From an uncultured Prevotellaceae bacterium (GTDB taxonomy: Bacteria > Bacteroidota > Bacteroidia > Bacteroidales > Bacteroidaceae), in assembly GCA_900315105.1 (NCBI GenBank), contig OMXX01000009.1, positions 1 to 64,000 on the forward strand: a stretch of DNA of 64,000 nucleotides, in the 5' to 3' direction. Made by a program: the position numbers and the translations under genes. A model generated the notes under the pieces. It saw only the letters and a program-made list of their open reading frames with translations, made no database searches and was not told where the DNA came from. This document shows positions 33,713 through 41,340 of the stretch, one piece after another; positions within the stretch are counted from its first letter, which is position 1, and the number at the start of each line of letters is the position of its first letter.

Positions 33713-34248
33713 TGAAAACAGAAGATATAGACCGCAAGATAGGAATGCCCGACATAGATATGGAATGGGCAAAATTCGAGAAGGAGGTTATTGATGCTTC
33801 CGAGGAGAAGAGTAAAATGGAGAGTGGAAAGTGGAAAGTAAATAGGAACTGGTCACGAGCAGCCATGTTCATAGGAATCATCATGGGCGTTAGCCTCATC
33901 GCCCTCGCTTCTATCTACTTCTACCCTACTCCAAAGCAGGAAACTGAAACTAAAAAGGATGTTGCAGAACAGATTGCTGCTGTTCAACATACGGAAGAGA
34001 TTAAGACCGACACGCTGACTATTAACCGCGAGGTGTTCAAGTTTGACAATATCGAAATGAAGACCATAGCCAAGAAGGTTGGCGATTACTATGGCAAGCA
34101 GATAGTCTTTGAGAATGAGGAAGCTAAGCACGTGCGCTTATACATTCAGATTGAGAAGACGAAGAGAATAGAGGAAGTTGTGGAGTTTATGAATAACTTC
34201 AAAAAAGTTCATCTGACGATAGAGGGTAATAGTATCCACATAAGATAG
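33712..34248 (+). CDS. short FecR-like anti-sigma factor (DUF4974)
   Basis: A 178-aa protein. A cytosolic N-terminus of about 48 residues (DIDRKIGMPDIDMEWAKFEK) is followed by one membrane helix at about 50-71 (AAMFIGIIMGVSLIALAS). A periplasmic DUF4974-type domain lies at about 105-178 (REVFKFDNIEMKTIAKKVGD). The central FecR domain of typical 300-aa members is missing. It likely holds the sigma factor and contacts the N-terminal domain of the receptor encoded 7 bp downstream. Confidence 0.85.
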   Translation: MKTEDIDRKIGMPDIDMEWAKFEKEVIDASEEKSKMESGKWKVNRNWSRAAMFIGIIMGVSLIALASIYFYPTPKQETETKKDVAEQIAAVQHTEEIKTDTLTINREVFKFDNIEMKTIAKKVGDYYGKQIVFENEEAKHVRLYIQIEKTKRIEEVVEFMNNFKKVHLTIEGNSIHIR

Positions 34249-34255
34249 CGGCTTT

Positions 34256-36868
34256 ATGAAAAAGATACTATTATTCATCATTTACCTTGTCATTGGAATT
34301 TCAACCGTTTCTGCACAAAAGGTGACACTCACATTTGAAGATGTATCACTCTCAGAAGCACTCAAAAGAATTGACAAGGTACAGGATGCCAAGCGCATTC
34401 ATTTCATATATGACGAGCTTGAGGACTTCCGCGTAACCAAGAAAATACGCAACCTGTCGGTTGAGGATGCTGTCCGTTCGGTTTGCGGTTACTACCCTAT
34501 GAGCATAGCCGTACAGGATAGCGATATATTCGTGGAATGCGTACAGAAGGCTTCTATTAGATATGTAGGGCATATCGTTGATACAAAGGGACAGCCTCTC
34601 GCCTTTGCCAACGTTTCGCTTCTCAATCCTACAGATTCCGCCTTCATCACAGGTGGTGTGAGTAACGAGAACGGCTCATTCACGGTACCTTGCGATGCAC
34701 ATACGGTTCTTGCAAGAATATCGTATATGGGCTTCCGCACGATATACCGCCTATGCACAAAGCCTGAAATAGGAAAAGTGGTGATGAGAGCAGATAGCAA
34801 GGTGCTCGAAGAACTTACGGTTACAGGCGCACGCATTATAAACAAGGTGGATCGTCAGTATATCATCCCAACGGAGAATATGGTGAAGGGAAGTAGCAAC
34901 GGCTATGACCTTCTGCAACGTATGTCGCTAAAAGGTATAATGGTGGATCCTGTCAACCAGACTATCAAGTCAAACAGAGGTGGTGGCGTTCAGGTTCGTG
35001 TAAACGACATAAAGGCTAACAGTCAGGACATCATGGCTATACGCCCCGATGAGGTTGTTCGTGTTGAGTATGTTGATATGCCGGGAGTACGCTATGGCGA
35101 CTGGACATTGGATGCCGTGATCAACTATGTGGTTAAACGCAGGTATGCCGGATATGTAGGTGGAGTAAGTTCGATGCAGGCCTTTACATCAGGATTCAAC
35201 AACACCAATTCGTATTTCAAGTACAACTACAAGCTTTCAGAGTTCAGTATCAGCCATTACTTCGGTTGGCGAGACTATGACAAGAGATATTCAGAGAGTA
35301 CAACGGAATATTTCTTTCCAGACGGAGAGTATTACAAGATAAACTACGATGGAGTGAACAGCCCATTTATGTACACCCACAATATTCTTCAGGCTGCATA
35401 CAACCTCGCCCAACCTGAGAAATACACTCTAAATGTCAGGTTCAATTGCGAAACACAAAATAACCCACGACAGGGAATCAATTCAATAGTGAGCGAAGTT
35501 GGTATGGATAACTTTTTCGACTATCAGAATAGAAGCAGGAAGTACTACACCCCTTCACTCGACATCTACTACTTCGTGAACCTGCCAAAGAAACAGACTC
35601 TTGCAATAAATGCAGTAGGTACGATTTTCACGACAAAATACGAATACGAGATGCGTGAGTACTTGTTACCCGAAAACTATATTTGCAAGGACAGGAAATC
35701 TCCGGAACTGAGTTCTCTCGACAAAGCAATAGCCGATTACAGCTATTCTACAAACGGAAAGAAGCACTCTCTCATTACCGAGGCTATCTACACGAAGGAA
35801 ATGGAGAAGATTAATCTGTCAATAGGTGGTGAATATACCATTGGCTTCACGAATAACAAATACGTGGGCAGTACCAATACCCATGCCTTGATTCACAATA
35901 ACAACGAATATCTGTTTGCTCAGATACAAGGAAACCTTCCATTTGGAAAAAAGGAGAAGACGATAGGTTATCAATTAGGCATAGGTGCCAACCGTTCATC
36001 TATTCATCAGGGTGACTTCGGCTACGATAACTGGACGATACGTCCGCAACTGACGGTTTCCTTGCCTATCAATAAAAACATGAACCTAAGAATGCAGTCA
36101 CGCATCACTCCAAATGACCCGTCGCTTGGAAACGTGACCGATGTAAGGCAATATTCTAATTCTTTTTTTATTAATTCGGGCAACAAGGAACTGAAGCCGT
36201 CATACACATGGCGTAACAATCTGAGCATAAACGGAGATGTGAAGAACGTGGAGTATGCGATAGAAGCTTCATGGTCGAACAATCCGAATGCCCTCATGGG
36301 AACGTACGCTCCAGAAAAGGAAGCTAACGGAAACTGGGTAATCGTATGCCGTCCTGAGAATCATAAGCGATTCAGCCGAGGCAACATCTACGGCGAAATA
36401 ACATGGAAAATAGTCCCCGACAAATGGCATGTGACATCTTGGACATCATACGACCACTACGAAAGTATCGGCAATACATTCCGTCACTTCTACAATACGG
36501 CTCAGGTTGGCATCTACTCTTGGGCTCAATTAGGAAACTTTAGCATGGATGCCTGTTTCTGCACACAACCCCATTATTTCACAGGAGAGATTGCTCAAGG
36601 TGGCGAGAAAAAGGGCGATGTAAACATTTCTTACAAATGGAAGGATTTGAAACTCTCCTTAGGATGTCTGTTGATCGGTTCTCCTATGGGCTTTGACTAC
36701 AATTATAAAATAAACAGCAAATGGTATAATACTGACGCGCATCTATATTACCCCGAAAATGGTAATATGATTCATATATCCGCCTCTTGGAATTTCAGCC
36801 ACGGACGCAAATACAAGGCTGCTGACCGAATACTTAATAACAAGGATAATGATTCGGGAGTAAGGTAA
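34256..36868 (+). CDS. TonB-dependent receptor/transducer with N-terminal STN domain
   Basis: An 870-aa protein with a signal peptide (LLFIIYLVIGISTVSAQ). An STN-type domain at about 22-95 (VTLTFEDVSLSEALKRIDKV) is the signalling module that meets an anti-sigma factor. A carboxypeptidase-like domain follows at about 100-175 (GHIVDTKGQPLAFANVSLLN), then a plug near 190-290 and an outer-membrane barrel. The C-terminus (ILNNKDNDSGVR) extends past the last strand and lacks the usual terminal aromatic. It belongs to a FecI-FecR-FecA style system without SusD; the ligand is unknown. Confidence 0.92.
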   Translation: MKKILLFIIYLVIGISTVSAQKVTLTFEDVSLSEALKRIDKVQDAKRIHFIYDELEDFRVTKKIRNLSVEDAVRSVCGYYPMSIAVQDSDIFVECVQKASIRYVGHIVDTKGQPLAFANVSLLNPTDSAFITGGVSNENGSFTVPCDAHTVLARISYMGFRTIYRLCTKPEIGKVVMRADSKVLEELTVTGARIINKVDRQYIIPTENMVKGSSNGYDLLQRMSLKGIMVDPVNQTIKSNRGGGVQVRVNDIKANSQDIMAIRPDEVVRVEYVDMPGVRYGDWTLDAVINYVVKRRYAGYVGGVSSMQAFTSGFNNTNSYFKYNYKLSEFSISHYFGWRDYDKRYSESTTEYFFPDGEYYKINYDGVNSPFMYTHNILQAAYNLAQPEKYTLNVRFNCETQNNPRQGINSIVSEVGMDNFFDYQNRSRKYYTPSLDIYYFVNLPKKQTLAINAVGTIFTTKYEYEMREYLLPENYICKDRKSPELSSLDKAIADYSYSTNGKKHSLITEAIYTKEMEKINLSIGGEYTIGFTNNKYVGSTNTHALIHNNNEYLFAQIQGNLPFGKKEKTIGYQLGIGANRSSIHQGDFGYDNWTIRPQLTVSLPINKNMNLRMQSRITPNDPSLGNVTDVRQYSNSFFINSGNKELKPSYTWRNNLSINGDVKNVEYAIEASWSNNPNALMGTYAPEKEANGNWVIVCRPENHKRFSRGNIYGEITWKIVPDKWHVTSWTSYDHYESIGNTFRHFYNTAQVGIYSWAQLGNFSMDACFCTQPHYFTGEIAQGGEKKGDVNISYKWKDLKLSLGCLLIGSPMGFDYNYKINSKWYNTDAHLYYPENGNMIHISASWNFSHGRKYKAADRILNNKDNDSGVR

Positions 36869-36931
36869 AGAAGGCATTAGCGTGACTATCGCGTGACCAA
36901 AGGACATGTCACAACATAGTCACGTTATATA

Positions 36932-36963
36932 TTTGGATATATCACAAGAATGATATATCTTTG
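36932..36963 (+). promoter_or_regulatory. promoter of the PNPOx-like gene
   Basis: TTTG at 36932-36935, a 20-bp spacer and TATCTTTG at 36956-36963. Confidence 0.85.
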
Positions 36964-37055
36964 CACTCGGCAAATCGAAGACCGTGCGCCAGCCTTTGAG
37001 GGCAGACACGCACTTTTGCCTTCGTGCGAGGATGCTTCGCACGTTGCATTCAGAT
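36964..37055 (+). other. structured 5' leader shared with the leu operon
   Basis: After the -7 element the leader begins CACTCGGCAAAT. It then forms hairpin 1 (CGTGCGCCAGCC, loop, GGGCAGACACGCAC) and hairpin 2 (CGTGCGA, loop, TCGCACG), and ends GTTGCATTCAG. The same order of blocks, with many single changes, follows the promoter at 54834-54865 on the minus strand. Both are 5' UTRs of otherwise unrelated genes. Confidence 0.65.
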
Positions 37056-37099
37056 AATTATTTAGGCTATAAACGCCCAAAACTCTAAACACAAAGACT

Positions 37100-37534
37100 A
37101 TGACAAAAGAACAGATTTTTGAATTAATCAACGGGATGCAGAATCCTGTGATGTATGTGGCTACAAGTGAGAACGGACAGCCTCATGTGCGTGGCATCCT
37201 CTTATATAGTGCTGACGAAAACGGCATAGTATTCCATACGGGTAAGTTCAAGGCTCTCCACAAGCAGCTTCAGGAAAATCCAAAGGCAGAGGTTTGTTTC
37301 GCTACCGGTAAGTATCAGGTGCGTGTTGAGGGTGAGTTCAAACTTGTTGACGATATTGAATTCAAAAAGGAGATTATCAATCATCCTTCACGCAAGTTCC
37401 TTCAGGGCTGGATAGCAGAGCAAGGCTTGGATGCCGTTCTCGACTTCATTCAAGTATATAGAATGGAACATGGCAAGGCTCACACATGGAGCTTTGAGGA
37501 TAACTTCAAGCCAAAGGAATACGTGGAACTGTAA
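37100..37534 (+). CDS. pyridoxamine 5'-phosphate oxidase family protein
   Basis: A 144-aa protein with the split-barrel flavin fold: MQNPVMYVATSENGQPHVRG, FHTGKFKALHKQLQENPKAE and VRVEGEFKLVDD. Such small members bind FMN or F420-like cofactors and reduce unknown substrates; true PdxH is longer. It is cytosolic. The 5' UTR of about 130 nt carries the structured leader 36964-37055, so expression may be controlled after initiation. It is followed by a repeat-filled gap and a TfoX-like gene. Confidence 0.88.
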   Translation: MTKEQIFELINGMQNPVMYVATSENGQPHVRGILLYSADENGIVFHTGKFKALHKQLQENPKAEVCFATGKYQVRVEGEFKLVDDIEFKKEIINHPSRKFLQGWIAEQGLDAVLDFIQVYRMEHGKAHTWSFEDNFKPKEYVEL

Positions 37535-37669
37535 AATTACAAATTACGAATCACAAATTACCTTTTATAAGTATTTATAACAATGCAACCAAGATATGTA
37601 ACAAAGAACATGCTTTAGCTTGGTGAGCCTTAGCGAACAATCGGTAATTTGTAATTCGTAATTATAAAA
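37535..37669. repeat. inverted word-repeat pair (AAATTACAAATTACG / GTAATTTGTAATTCG)
   Basis: The left arm AATTACAAATTACGAATC starts at the stop codon of 37100-37534. The right arm GGTAATTTGTAATTCGTAAT ends a few bases before the start at 37673. About 80 bp of unrelated sequence lies between. Confidence 0.85.
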
Positions 37670-37672
37670 AAA

Positions 37673-37960
37673 ATGTGTACTTCAGAATACATAGATTTCG
37701 TGTGCTCCCAGCTTAGGGGAGTTGGCGATATTATAATGAAAAAGCAGATGTCAGATGACTGGTGCATCTACATAAACGGCAAGCCTATAATACTCGCTTT
37801 TGACAATCTATCATACGTCAGGATGACTCCTGCCATTGATGATATGATGACATCAGCATGGACAGGTTATCCCTACGATGGAGCCAAAGAGCACTATGTG
37901 CTTGACATTGAGCATCGCGATAAGGCTATGAAAGTGGTACACGCACTACTCGCCTCATAA
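37673..37960 (+). CDS. TfoX/Sxy N-terminal domain protein
   Basis: A 95-aa protein matching the TfoX N-terminal domain pattern: YIDFVCSQLRGVGDIIMKKQ, then DWCIYINGKPIILAFDNLSY and MTPAIDD. In gamma-proteobacteria TfoX/Sxy activates competence genes. The isolated N-terminal domain in Bacteroidetes has no known role. It is cytosolic. It is convergent with the nitroreductase gene, whose stop is 28 bp away, and no terminator is visible between them. Confidence 0.8.
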   Translation: MCTSEYIDFVCSQLRGVGDIIMKKQMSDDWCIYINGKPIILAFDNLSYVRMTPAIDDMMTSAWTGYPYDGAKEHYVLDIEHRDKAMKVVHALLAS

Positions 37961-37987
37961 ACGATGCCTGACAACCTACAGATATTA

Positions 37988-38611
37988 TCAATAGAAGCGA
38001 ACAATCTCATCAAAAGGCCTATGCTGTGGCTGCTGTGGCTCTTCAGCCCTATATCCAAGCGAGATAACCGCCATAATGGTTTCCTCATTCGGTATGCTGA
38101 AAAGAGAACGCAGTTCATTAGCATCCCTCATTCCCATAATCAAAGTGTCAAATCCCATGGCACGGGCTTTCAACACGAGATAGGCGTTACTCAGGCCATT
38201 GTCGTAAGCGCCCCACCCGTCTCCGACTTCATTGGTCTGTTCCCCTTGGAAGAATCCGGACTTTGAACGCTCGAATGTTGATACAATCAGCACAGGCGCA
38301 CCTGCTACCTTCTCCTTATTCGGACCTATCAGCTCAGCAACGGCTTTTACCTGCTCAGGACTGATAGCCACATAATACTTGGTTGGCTGCTGGTTTGCCC
38401 AAGAAGGTGCTTCCTGAGCGGCTGTAAGCAACTCTTTCACCTGTTCCTTTGTTATGGTTTTGCTTGCATCATAACTACGGACACTACGGCGTGTCTTGAT
38501 TACCTCATCAAATGACGGAGTACCCTCGCTTGTCTTTGGTTCTGACTGAGAACAAGAGAAAAACATCGTCACAAGTGAAGCAACGAAAAACATTCTAACG
38601 ATTTTTTTCAT
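37988..38611 (-). CDS. nitroreductase-family lipoprotein
   Basis: A 207-aa protein. A lipoprotein signal (MKKIVRMFFVASLVTMFFSC) places a lipid Cys at 20, which is unusual for this normally cytosolic flavin enzyme family. The nitroreductase fold follows: VIKTRRSVRSYDASKTITKE for FMN binding, then LTAAQEAPSWANQQP and the C-terminal VISLGYRAEEP. I chose MKKIV over the ATG three codons upstream because it fits the signal peptide. It lies 54 bp after the GH43 gene, perhaps in one transcript. The substrate is unknown. Confidence 0.88.
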   Translation of the reverse strand: MKKIVRMFFVASLVTMFFSCSQSEPKTSEGTPSFDEVIKTRRSVRSYDASKTITKEQVKELLTAAQEAPSWANQQPTKYYVAISPEQVKAVAELIGPNKEKVAGAPVLIVSTFERSKSGFFQGEQTNEVGDGWGAYDNGLSNAYLVLKARAMGFDTLIMGMRDANELRSLFSIPNEETIMAVISLGYRAEEPQQPQHRPFDEIVRFY

Positions 38612-38665
38612 ACAATTCATTCAATTTAGTTATTAGTTATCGGAAATAGTCATCTGTTCTTTTCC

Positions 38666-40039
38666 TTAACGTCCAAGTTTCCACCAGTCAAAGTCGAAAA
38701 GCTGTTCATCTCCTCCACGGAAGAGGATATAGACATCGTGTTGGGTGGTAGGTGATGGATGTTGGGTGATAGGAAGAGTGATTATATTCTTGCTGCCATC
38801 CACCTCTATACGGGCAAAAGGCTTTCCGCTGATTGAATTTGCATAAAACTCGATGACACCGGGATTCTTCACATTCAGCACCTCTACAGTAATCTCCTTT
38901 GGAGCCTCTGAACCGAAATCCACATTGCGAACCCTTGTCCAGTCGCCGTTATGTATTGATGTTACATAATGCCTTGCACCCGCCATACGGTCAAGCTTAA
39001 CGCCCCAGCTCTGTGACATGGTTTCAGCCTCAACAGTCTTGTAGGGATCAAGACTACCGACAGGCTTCACACCCTCTTTAGTGAATGGAATGAAAGGTAT
39101 TGAACCGTCAGCATTGAACTTGAACTCCTCAATAGCAGTAGAGCGTTTGAATCCTCCACCATTAGGCAGGGCGCCATTGTGGTAGAACATATAGTCATGT
39201 CCCTTGAAATGGATGTTTCCGCCATGAATAGTGAAACTATTCTCTGCCTCGTTCATTATACGTCCCTTGAAAGTCCAAGGACCATGAACGCTAGGAGCGG
39301 TAGAATAAGCCATATACTCTGGAACACCACCCGCAGGATATACAGCATAGTAGATGCCGTTTCGCTTTGTCACCCAAGGCCCTTCCTCATACTGAGTCAT
39401 TTCACGTTCCTTGCCGATAGACCAGTCCATCTTAGACTGCAAGGTGCCAAAACTCTTAGGATCTGTGTATCCGGGAACTTCCTTATAGCCATTCTTGAAC
39501 GAAATCATGTCATCGTTAAGTTCCCCGTACCAGAATCCCTTATTTCCCCAAAAGAGATACGGCTTACCGTCATCATCGATAAATACTGTAGGATCAATAA
39601 ATCCAAAGCCTGTAGCAAGGGGAGCCCCTATGGCATCACGCCATGGACCTGTAGGACTGTCGGCTACAGCAACACATAAAGCATCTTTTCCGTCATCGGT
39701 GTTGCAACATAGATACCAGTACCATTTGCCTTTGTGCTCAACAGCCTGAGCCGCCCAGGCACGATCACCTTGCTTTGCCCATTTGAATGTAGCGGTATTG
39801 ACTTGAGCACCCAGATACTGCCAGTTCACCATATCCTCAGAGGAAAACACGAGCCAGTCTTTCATAAGAAAGTATGTTGCATCGTCCTCGTCATGGTCAA
39901 CAAAAAGATATACCTTGTCACCATGGACATATGGCGCAGGATCAGGAGTATATATAGCACTAATGACAGGATTCTGCGCTTCACAGATTACTGCCATCAT
40001 CATTGCAGACAGAATTGTAAATATTGATTTTTTCATCAA
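38666..40039 (-). CDS. glycoside hydrolase family 43 protein with CBM6-like C-terminus
   Basis: A 457-aa secreted protein with a signal peptide (ILSAMMMAVICEAQ). A five-bladed propeller carries the expected GH43 acids: D33 in YTPDPAPY, D149 in FIDPTVF and E219 in YEEGPW. From about 335 a CBM6-like domain (KTVEAETMSQSWGVK, RVRNVDFGSEAPKEITVEV) should bind xylan or arabinan-type chains. Arabinofuranosidase or xylosidase activity is likely and fits the ara operon at 58-63 kb. A loop of the CBM6 part (ITQHPSPTTQH) is encoded by repeat DNA at 38738-38770. Confidence 0.92.
   Translation of the reverse strand: MMKKSIFTILSAMMMAVICEAQNPVISAIYTPDPAPYVHGDKVYLFVDHDEDDATYFLMKDWLVFSSEDMVNWQYLGAQVNTATFKWAKQGDRAWAAQAVEHKGKWYWYLCCNTDDGKDALCVAVADSPTGPWRDAIGAPLATGFGFIDPTVFIDDDGKPYLFWGNKGFWYGELNDDMISFKNGYKEVPGYTDPKSFGTLQSKMDWSIGKEREMTQYEEGPWVTKRNGIYYAVYPAGGVPEYMAYSTAPSVHGPWTFKGRIMNEAENSFTIHGGNIHFKGHDYMFYHNGALPNGGGFKRSTAIEEFKFNADGSIPFIPFTKEGVKPVGSLDPYKTVEAETMSQSWGVKLDRMAGARHYVTSIHNGDWTRVRNVDFGSEAPKEITVEVLNVKNPGVIEFYANSISGKPFARIEVDGSKNIITLPITQHPSPTTQHDVYILFRGGDEQLFDFDWWKLGR
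38738..38770. repeat. intergenic-type word repeat inside the GH43 gene
   Basis: The minus strand reads ATCACCCAACATCCATCACC, then TACCACCCAACAC. These are the words found at 30192-30266, 30986-31030 and 54710-54736. It stays in frame and encodes ITQHPSPTTQH with a 7-residue period. Confidence 0.8.
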
Positions 40040-40257
40040 ATATTAATAGCACTTGCTTTTTCTACTGGCTTTTTGACGAACTATAAAATGAATGGTTTAA
40101 CGAAAAATCAAAAAACATAGCAAAAAAAATCCATTTCGTAGTATTTAAAAATGCTTTCATCTGTTAACAAATGTTATACACCATGTTCGGCTCATATCAA
40201 TCAGACCTAAAACCTTAAACTCCAACCCATGCTTTTCACCTCATCACCTATGCACAC

Positions 40258-40446
40258 AAAAAAAGTCCTCGGCCGAAAACGAGGACTATCTCCGGTTCTA
40301 TCGCCTTCACAGGCTAAGAAACCTAGTAATAACTAAATGAATTGCGAGAATTTCAATCTTCACAGACTAAACAAACTCTATAATCGTTTAAATGATTTTT
40401 TCGGTATATATATTATAACATTTGCATTGAAAAACTAAAGTTTTTA
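40258..40446 (-). ncRNA. candidate small RNA of about 190 nt
   Basis: A good minus-strand promoter (40453-40483) is followed about 160 nt later by a strong terminator: AGTCCTCG (loop) CGAGGACT at 40264-40287, then seven T. No ORF lies between. The predicted RNA starts with an AAAAACT/AGTTTTT hairpin and has two small hairpins with GUGA tetraloops (AGTCT-GTGA-AGATT and GCCT-GTGA-AGGC). I cannot name it; a 6S-like RNA is one possibility to test. The terminator is about 220 nt from the GH43 start, too far for a typical leader. Confidence 0.6.
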
Positions 40447-40452
40447 CGAGTG

Positions 40453-40483
40453 CAAAGATAGCGATATTTATTGATATCGCCAA
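40453..40483 (-). promoter_or_regulatory. promoter of the candidate small RNA
   Basis: Minus-strand TATCTTTG (40453-40460), a 19-bp spacer and TTTG (40480-40483). Confidence 0.75.
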
Positions 40484-40714
40484 AAAATATCTGTCATTAC
40501 TGCCTAAATTATAAATAAATTAACATTTCAGAACAAAAAATTCGTCATTACACAAAATTTTTCAGTTAAAAAAGGCGAAAAATCATCGTGGGGCATCCAT
40601 GAGCTCTGTTTCTGGTGAAAAATGAAAATTGAAGATAAAACAAAAACCAAACAAATACATTTTCTCCAAATTACAATGAATTTTTATTCAAATATACAAT
40701 TTATATCGAATTTG

Positions 40715-40746
40715 TTTGGAGGAGAAAGAAAAATATTGTATATTTG
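40715..40746 (+). promoter_or_regulatory. promoter of the deaminase-flavoprotein operon
   Basis: TTTG at 40715-40718, a 20-bp spacer and TATATTTG at 40739-40746. The start codon is at 40830. The rest of the 790-bp gap 40040-40829, apart from the candidate RNA, is A/T-rich with no other signal seen. Confidence 0.8.
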
Positions 40747-40829
40747 CAACATAAATCTATTATAAATAGACGATTAAAAACTGACTTATTTCCAACAACA
40801 AGCAATCAGAAAACAACAATAATGACATT

Positions 40830-41294
40830 ATGACACATAGCAAATACATGCAAATAGCAATAGATGAAGCCAGAGATGGTATCAGGAACGGACATGGAGG
40901 TCCGTTTGGTACTGCCATCATAAAGGACGGAATCTTAATAAGTTCAGGACACAACAAAGTTCTCCTGAATAATGACCCTACATGTCACGGAGAGGTGGAT
41001 GCCATTCGCAAGGCATGTCAGAAGCTTGGTACACACGACCTGAGCGGATGCGAGCTTTACACTACGGGAGAACCATGCCACATGTGTCTGTGCGCCTGTA
41101 TGTGGGCAAACATCGATAAGATATACTACGGATGTACGATAGAAGACAACGGACTCATTGGATTCCGCGATGATAAGTTCGACAAGATTTTCGGTGGTCG
41201 TGACAAGCTTGAAGGCTTTATGACAGAGATTGACCGTGAAGCATGCCAGCAACTGTTCGAAGAATACAAGAATCTACATCATAATCTATATTAA
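40830..41294 (+). CDS. nucleoside/guanine deaminase-like protein
   Basis: A 154-aa cytidine-deaminase-fold protein with the zinc residues H53 (CHGEVDAI, with catalytic E55), C83 and C86 (EPCHMC). NDPTCHGEVDAIRKACQKLG is close in style to guanine deaminase GuaD, which turns guanine to xanthine; tRNA adenosine deaminase TadA is less likely given these motifs. It is cytosolic. A large flavin-reductase lipoprotein gene follows 46 bp later, probably in the same transcript, so the two may act on one catabolic route. That link is inference only. Confidence 0.85.
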   Translation: MTHSKYMQIAIDEARDGIRNGHGGPFGTAIIKDGILISSGHNKVLLNNDPTCHGEVDAIRKACQKLGTHDLSGCELYTTGEPCHMCLCACMWANIDKIYYGCTIEDNGLIGFRDDKFDKIFGGRDKLEGFMTEIDREACQQLFEEYKNLHHNLY

Positions 41295-41340
41295 ATTCCG
41301 GTGGGAATCAATAATCCTCCACCTTAAAAAAATATACGCA

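Noticed and set aside
41230..41340. Longer start for the flavin reductase inside the deaminase gene
   Set aside because: The added 37 residues are the out-of-frame reading of the deaminase end and would block the lipoprotein signal.
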